A stretch of 6,893 bases of DNA from Chloroflexota bacterium. GTDB lineage: Bacteria; Chloroflexota; Anaerolineae; Anaerolineales; Villigracilaceae. Below are positions 5,460 through 6,893 of the stretch, one piece after another. The notes under the pieces are model-generated. The model was not told the origin of the DNA and ran no database searches. It worked only from the letters and a program-made list of their open reading frames with translations. The stretch's first letter is position 1, and each line of letters opens with the position of its first letter. The DNA is taken from positions 1 through 6,893 of the forward strand of contig JAPLGV010000321.1 of NCBI GenBank assembly GCA_026389975.1. Direction: 5' to 3'. The position numbers and the translations under genes were made by a program.

Positions 5460-5870
5460 TCACTCAGGCTTTATAAACTCAAAAGTGATTTCGGCCACTT
5501 TCCCGCCCTTGATCTGAAAGCCGCGCGCCCGCCACTCGCCGTCCACCCGAACCCAGATGATCTGCGCCACCGGGTACATGGTCTCGGCGATATCTGTCGG
5601 CGAAGGGTGGTCGGGACCGTTCGGGTGCGAATGATAGATGCCGACCAGGTCCAACCCGGCGGCCTCGATGCGCTGAAAAGCGCGCCACTGCGCCCGCGGC
5701 TCCATCCGGAAGCGCACCGGACTTCGGTCTGCATTGCGGATGCCGAGCGTACTCTCGACCCGGTTATTTTTCCCGGCCAGCAGACCGCAGGCTTCCAGCG
5801 GGGCGCGGCGGCTGACATGGCGGCGCATTGCCTGCCAATGGTTGCGCGTCAGGATCAGTTTTTCAGCCAT
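5460..5870 (-). CDS. JAMM/MPN (Mov34) family metalloprotease
   Basis: A 136-residue stand-alone JAB1/MPN domain with the complete zinc-protease signature: Glu26 in PLEACGLLAG, then H80-S-H82, seven residues, S90-P-T-D93 (IYHSHPNGPDHPSPTD). This is the E-x(n)-H-x-H-x7-S-x2-D motif of active JAMM isopeptidases. Length matches the small bacterial members, some of which cleave the C-terminal tail of ubiquitin-like sulfur-carrier proteins (for example Mec acting on CysO in Mycobacterium). No ThiS/MoaD-like carrier, ThiF/MoeB-like activating enzyme or cysteine synthase lies in the window, so a role in sulfur transfer is only a family-based guess. The ATG immediately follows the TAG of the membrane-protein gene with no gap and no clear Shine-Dalgarno sequence, implying translation coupled to that gene. 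Cytoplasmic. Confidence 0.9.
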   Translation of the reverse strand: MAEKLILTRNHWQAMRRHVSRRAPLEACGLLAGKNNRVESTLGIRNADRSPVRFRMEPRAQWRAFQRIEAAGLDLVGIYHSHPNGPDHPSPTDIAETMYPVAQIIWVRVDGEWRARGFQIKGGKVAEITFEFIKPE

Positions 5871-6686
5871 CTACCGGAACCAGATTGCCAACCCCCAGAA
5901 CAAGACGAGCATTATTGTTGGCTCAAAGAACGCCCGCCGGAAGGGATTGCCCTCCGCCAGGCTGACAGCCAGCACGGTCAGCGCGTAGAGCGGAGCCAGC
6001 AGCGCCAGCCCGAAGCGCACCGGCGTCAAGGGCAGGTAGTGCAGGGCGGCACCTAATTGCGCGGCGACAAGACCGATCCCCACTGCCCAGGCGAACTCCC
6101 AGCGTTCGTTGAGACGCAGGTGCAGGGTGCGCAGGGCGGCCAGTGCGCCTGCCAGGAACAGTGCCGGAATCACCATTATCAGGCGGACTTTGGCAGCTTT
6201 GAGGGCGACTGCCAGGATGAGAAAGATGACAAAAGCGAGCACGGTCAGAATGGCGGTTGCCAGCGGATAGCGGGCGTCGTTTGGGTCCACCACGACATAT
6301 TCGGCCAGAGAGACCACCAGAAAGATGGCTGCACCCAGCCCGAAGCCGAGCCACCAGATCGGTGTGTTGGGCAGGGAGTAGAGGGCGATGCCGATGACCA
6401 GGACTGTCAGGGTGGGGAGCAGCCAGTGCTCGCGGGTTTCCCCTTTTTCCAACGAGGGATGGGTGCGCAGCAGCCAGTCCATGCCGGTGGCGGTCATCCC
6501 GGCGGCCAGGAGCACGATAACGGTATTCAAGTTGAACATGAGCTTCAGCTTGAAAATCCCCAGTGGAATGAGCATAGAGAATAGGTGTTGCGTGCTGATC
6601 ACCCGCGTCAGCGCAAAGGCCAGCAAGATGGCCGCTGTCAGGACACTGACCCGCGTCGGGTCCGGCAAGTAACGGCGTTCAGTCAT
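5871..6686 (-). CDS. Multi-pass integral membrane protein of unknown function
   Basis: A 271-residue protein made almost wholly of hydrophobic segments, about nine or ten, at roughly 13-30, 34-50, 53-70, 88-104, 109-128, 142-162, 166-184, 197-216, 223-244 and 253-270. Charged loops lie at 72-87 (THPSLEKGETREH), 133-140 (VDPNDARY) and 186-196 (RTLHLRLNERW). There is no recognised catalytic motif, signal peptide or soluble domain; it resembles conserved uncharacterised bacterial membrane proteins. The ATG at 6686 is chosen because the protein then starts with a short polar tail before helix 1 and a -10-like TACAAT lies just upstream. The frame is open to 6800, but that extra part crosses a strong inverted repeat and reads as non-membrane, low-quality sequence. 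Its TAG directly abuts the JAMM protease ATG, so the two are probably co-translated and may be functionally linked. Confidence 0.75.
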   Translation of the reverse strand: MTERRYLPDPTRVSVLTAAILLAFALTRVISTQHLFSMLIPLGIFKLKLMFNLNTVIVLLAAGMTATGMDWLLRTHPSLEKGETREHWLLPTLTVLVIGIALYSLPNTPIWWLGFGLGAAIFLVVSLAEYVVVDPNDARYPLATAILTVLAFVIFLILAVALKAAKVRLIMVIPALFLAGALAALRTLHLRLNERWEFAWAVGIGLVAAQLGAALHYLPLTPVRFGLALLAPLYALTVLAVSLAEGNPFRRAFFEPTIMLVLFWGLAIWFR

Positions 6687-6693
6687 CGGCTGG

Positions 6694-6699
6694 ATTGTA
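6694..6699 (-). promoter_or_regulatory. -10-like element, possibly giving a leaderless transcript
   Basis: TACAAT on the minus strand ends 7 nt before the ATG at 6686, and those 7 nt (ccagccg) hold no Shine-Dalgarno sequence. A start at the usual distance from this -10 would fall on or beside the ATG. No convincing -35 is visible 16-18 nt upstream, where the sequence is GC-rich hairpin. Confidence 0.35.
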
Positions 6700-6703
6700 C
6701 CGC

Positions 6704-6740
6704 AAAAACTAGCCGAGGCGGCCTCATGCCGCCATCGGCT
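6704..6740 (-). terminator. Strong hairpin with T-run upstream of the membrane-protein gene
   Basis: On the minus strand the arms at 6740-6728 and 6722-6711 (AGCCGA plus GGCGGC and complement, one bulged base) form a 12-bp stem around a 5-nt loop. TTTTT (6708-6704) follows two nt later. It has the form of an intrinsic terminator reading toward the membrane-protein gene, but no minus-strand gene is seen upstream in the window. It may insulate that gene from transcription entering from the tRNA side. Confidence 0.5.
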
Positions 6741-6761
6741 GTTTCGCCGCCATGAGGCGCC
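6717..6761. repeat. Alternative inverted repeat overlapping the terminator-like hairpin
   Basis: GGCGGCCTCATG (6717-6728) and CATGAGGCGCC (6751-6761) are complementary over 11 bp with one bulge and a 22-nt loop. The left arm is also part of the 6711-6740 hairpin, so the two structures cannot form together. Confidence 0.45.
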
Positions 6762-6784
6762 GAAGATCCCCGCAGGTTCGTTCA

Positions 6785-6813
6785 TTGCCAGAAATCCCAA
6801 TCGCGACTATAAT
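6785..6813 (+). promoter_or_regulatory. Near-consensus promoter of the tRNA-Pro gene
   Basis: TTGCCA (6785-6790), a 17-nt spacer and a perfect TATAAT (6808-6813). The predicted start is near 6820, giving a precursor leader of about 8 nt before the mature tRNA. This is the best promoter in the window, as expected for a stable RNA gene. Confidence 0.8.
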
Positions 6814-6827
6814 ACCGCCTTGCCTGA

Positions 6828-6893
6828 CGGGGCGTGGCGCAGTCCGGCTAGCGCGCTTGCATGGGGTGCAAGAGGTCCCGGGTTCAATTCCCG
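6828..6893 (+). tRNA. tRNA-Pro(GGG), 5' 66 nt (3' end outside window)
   Basis: The 5' acceptor strand is CGGGGCG, then TG, a GCGC/GCGC D-stem with GG in the loop, and the anticodon stem CTTGC/GCAAG closing the loop ATGGGGT, so the anticodon is GGG (6863-6865), reading proline codons CCC and CCU. The 5-nt variable loop AGGTC, T-stem CCGGG and T-loop TTCAATT follow. The window ends one base before the T-stem is complete, so the 3' acceptor strand is not seen. C at position 1 agrees with the C1-G72 pair typical of bacterial tRNA-Pro. Folding and identity are clear despite the truncation. Confidence 0.93.

Noticed and set aside
6687..6800. N-terminal extension of the membrane protein by 38 residues.
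   Set aside because: It crosses the strong hairpins and reads as polar, non-membrane sequence; the ATG at 6686 gives a natural membrane-protein start.

Overview
The window reads as a bacterial chromosome segment of moderately high GC. Several proteins (a divergent PlsY-like acyltransferase, a tandem-GNAT acetyltransferase, a small stand-alone JAMM protease and a multi-pass protein of unknown function) suggest Chloroflexota, perhaps Anaerolineae. That placement is an impression from protein style and was not tested by any search. No insertion sequence, phage gene, CRISPR array or plasmid module is visible.

Layout. From 1 to about 3530 lies a minus-strand cluster. Read in its direction of transcription it contains: a promoter with extended -10 (3528-3499); a structured leader of about 260 nt with a 30-codon ORF and two terminator-like hairpins; a tandem GNAT acetyltransferase (3230-2211); a zinc-ribbon protein with a basic tail (2156-1803); a HAD-family hydrolase (1806-1198, overlapping its neighbour by 4 bp); a 35-codon ORF resembling the start of a GNAT protein (1155-1048); and an MFS transporter (1027 to beyond the left edge). 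A metallo-beta-lactamase-fold hydrolase (3652-4506) is transcribed divergently from its own promoter. It converges on a PlsY-like gene (5308-4622, minus). Next comes a tightly joined minus-strand pair: a multi-pass membrane protein (6686-5871) whose stop codon directly abuts the start of a JAMM/MPN metalloprotease (5870-5460). At the right edge a tRNA-Pro(GGG) gene on the plus strand, with a near-consensus promoter, runs off the window.

How the genes may work together. The most notable region is the leader of the GNAT gene. It has a strong Shine-Dalgarno sequence and small ORF, a 9-bp inverted repeat that would mask part of that Shine-Dalgarno sequence, and two hairpins followed by T-runs, all before the acetyltransferase start. 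This is the anatomy of transcription attenuation. With an acetyltransferase first and an MFS transporter last in the cluster, an inducible modification-plus-export unit is a reasonable hypothesis, but no substrate can be read from the sequence. The membrane protein and JAMM protease are probably co-translated and may act together. The remaining genes look like ordinary housekeeping or metabolic functions.
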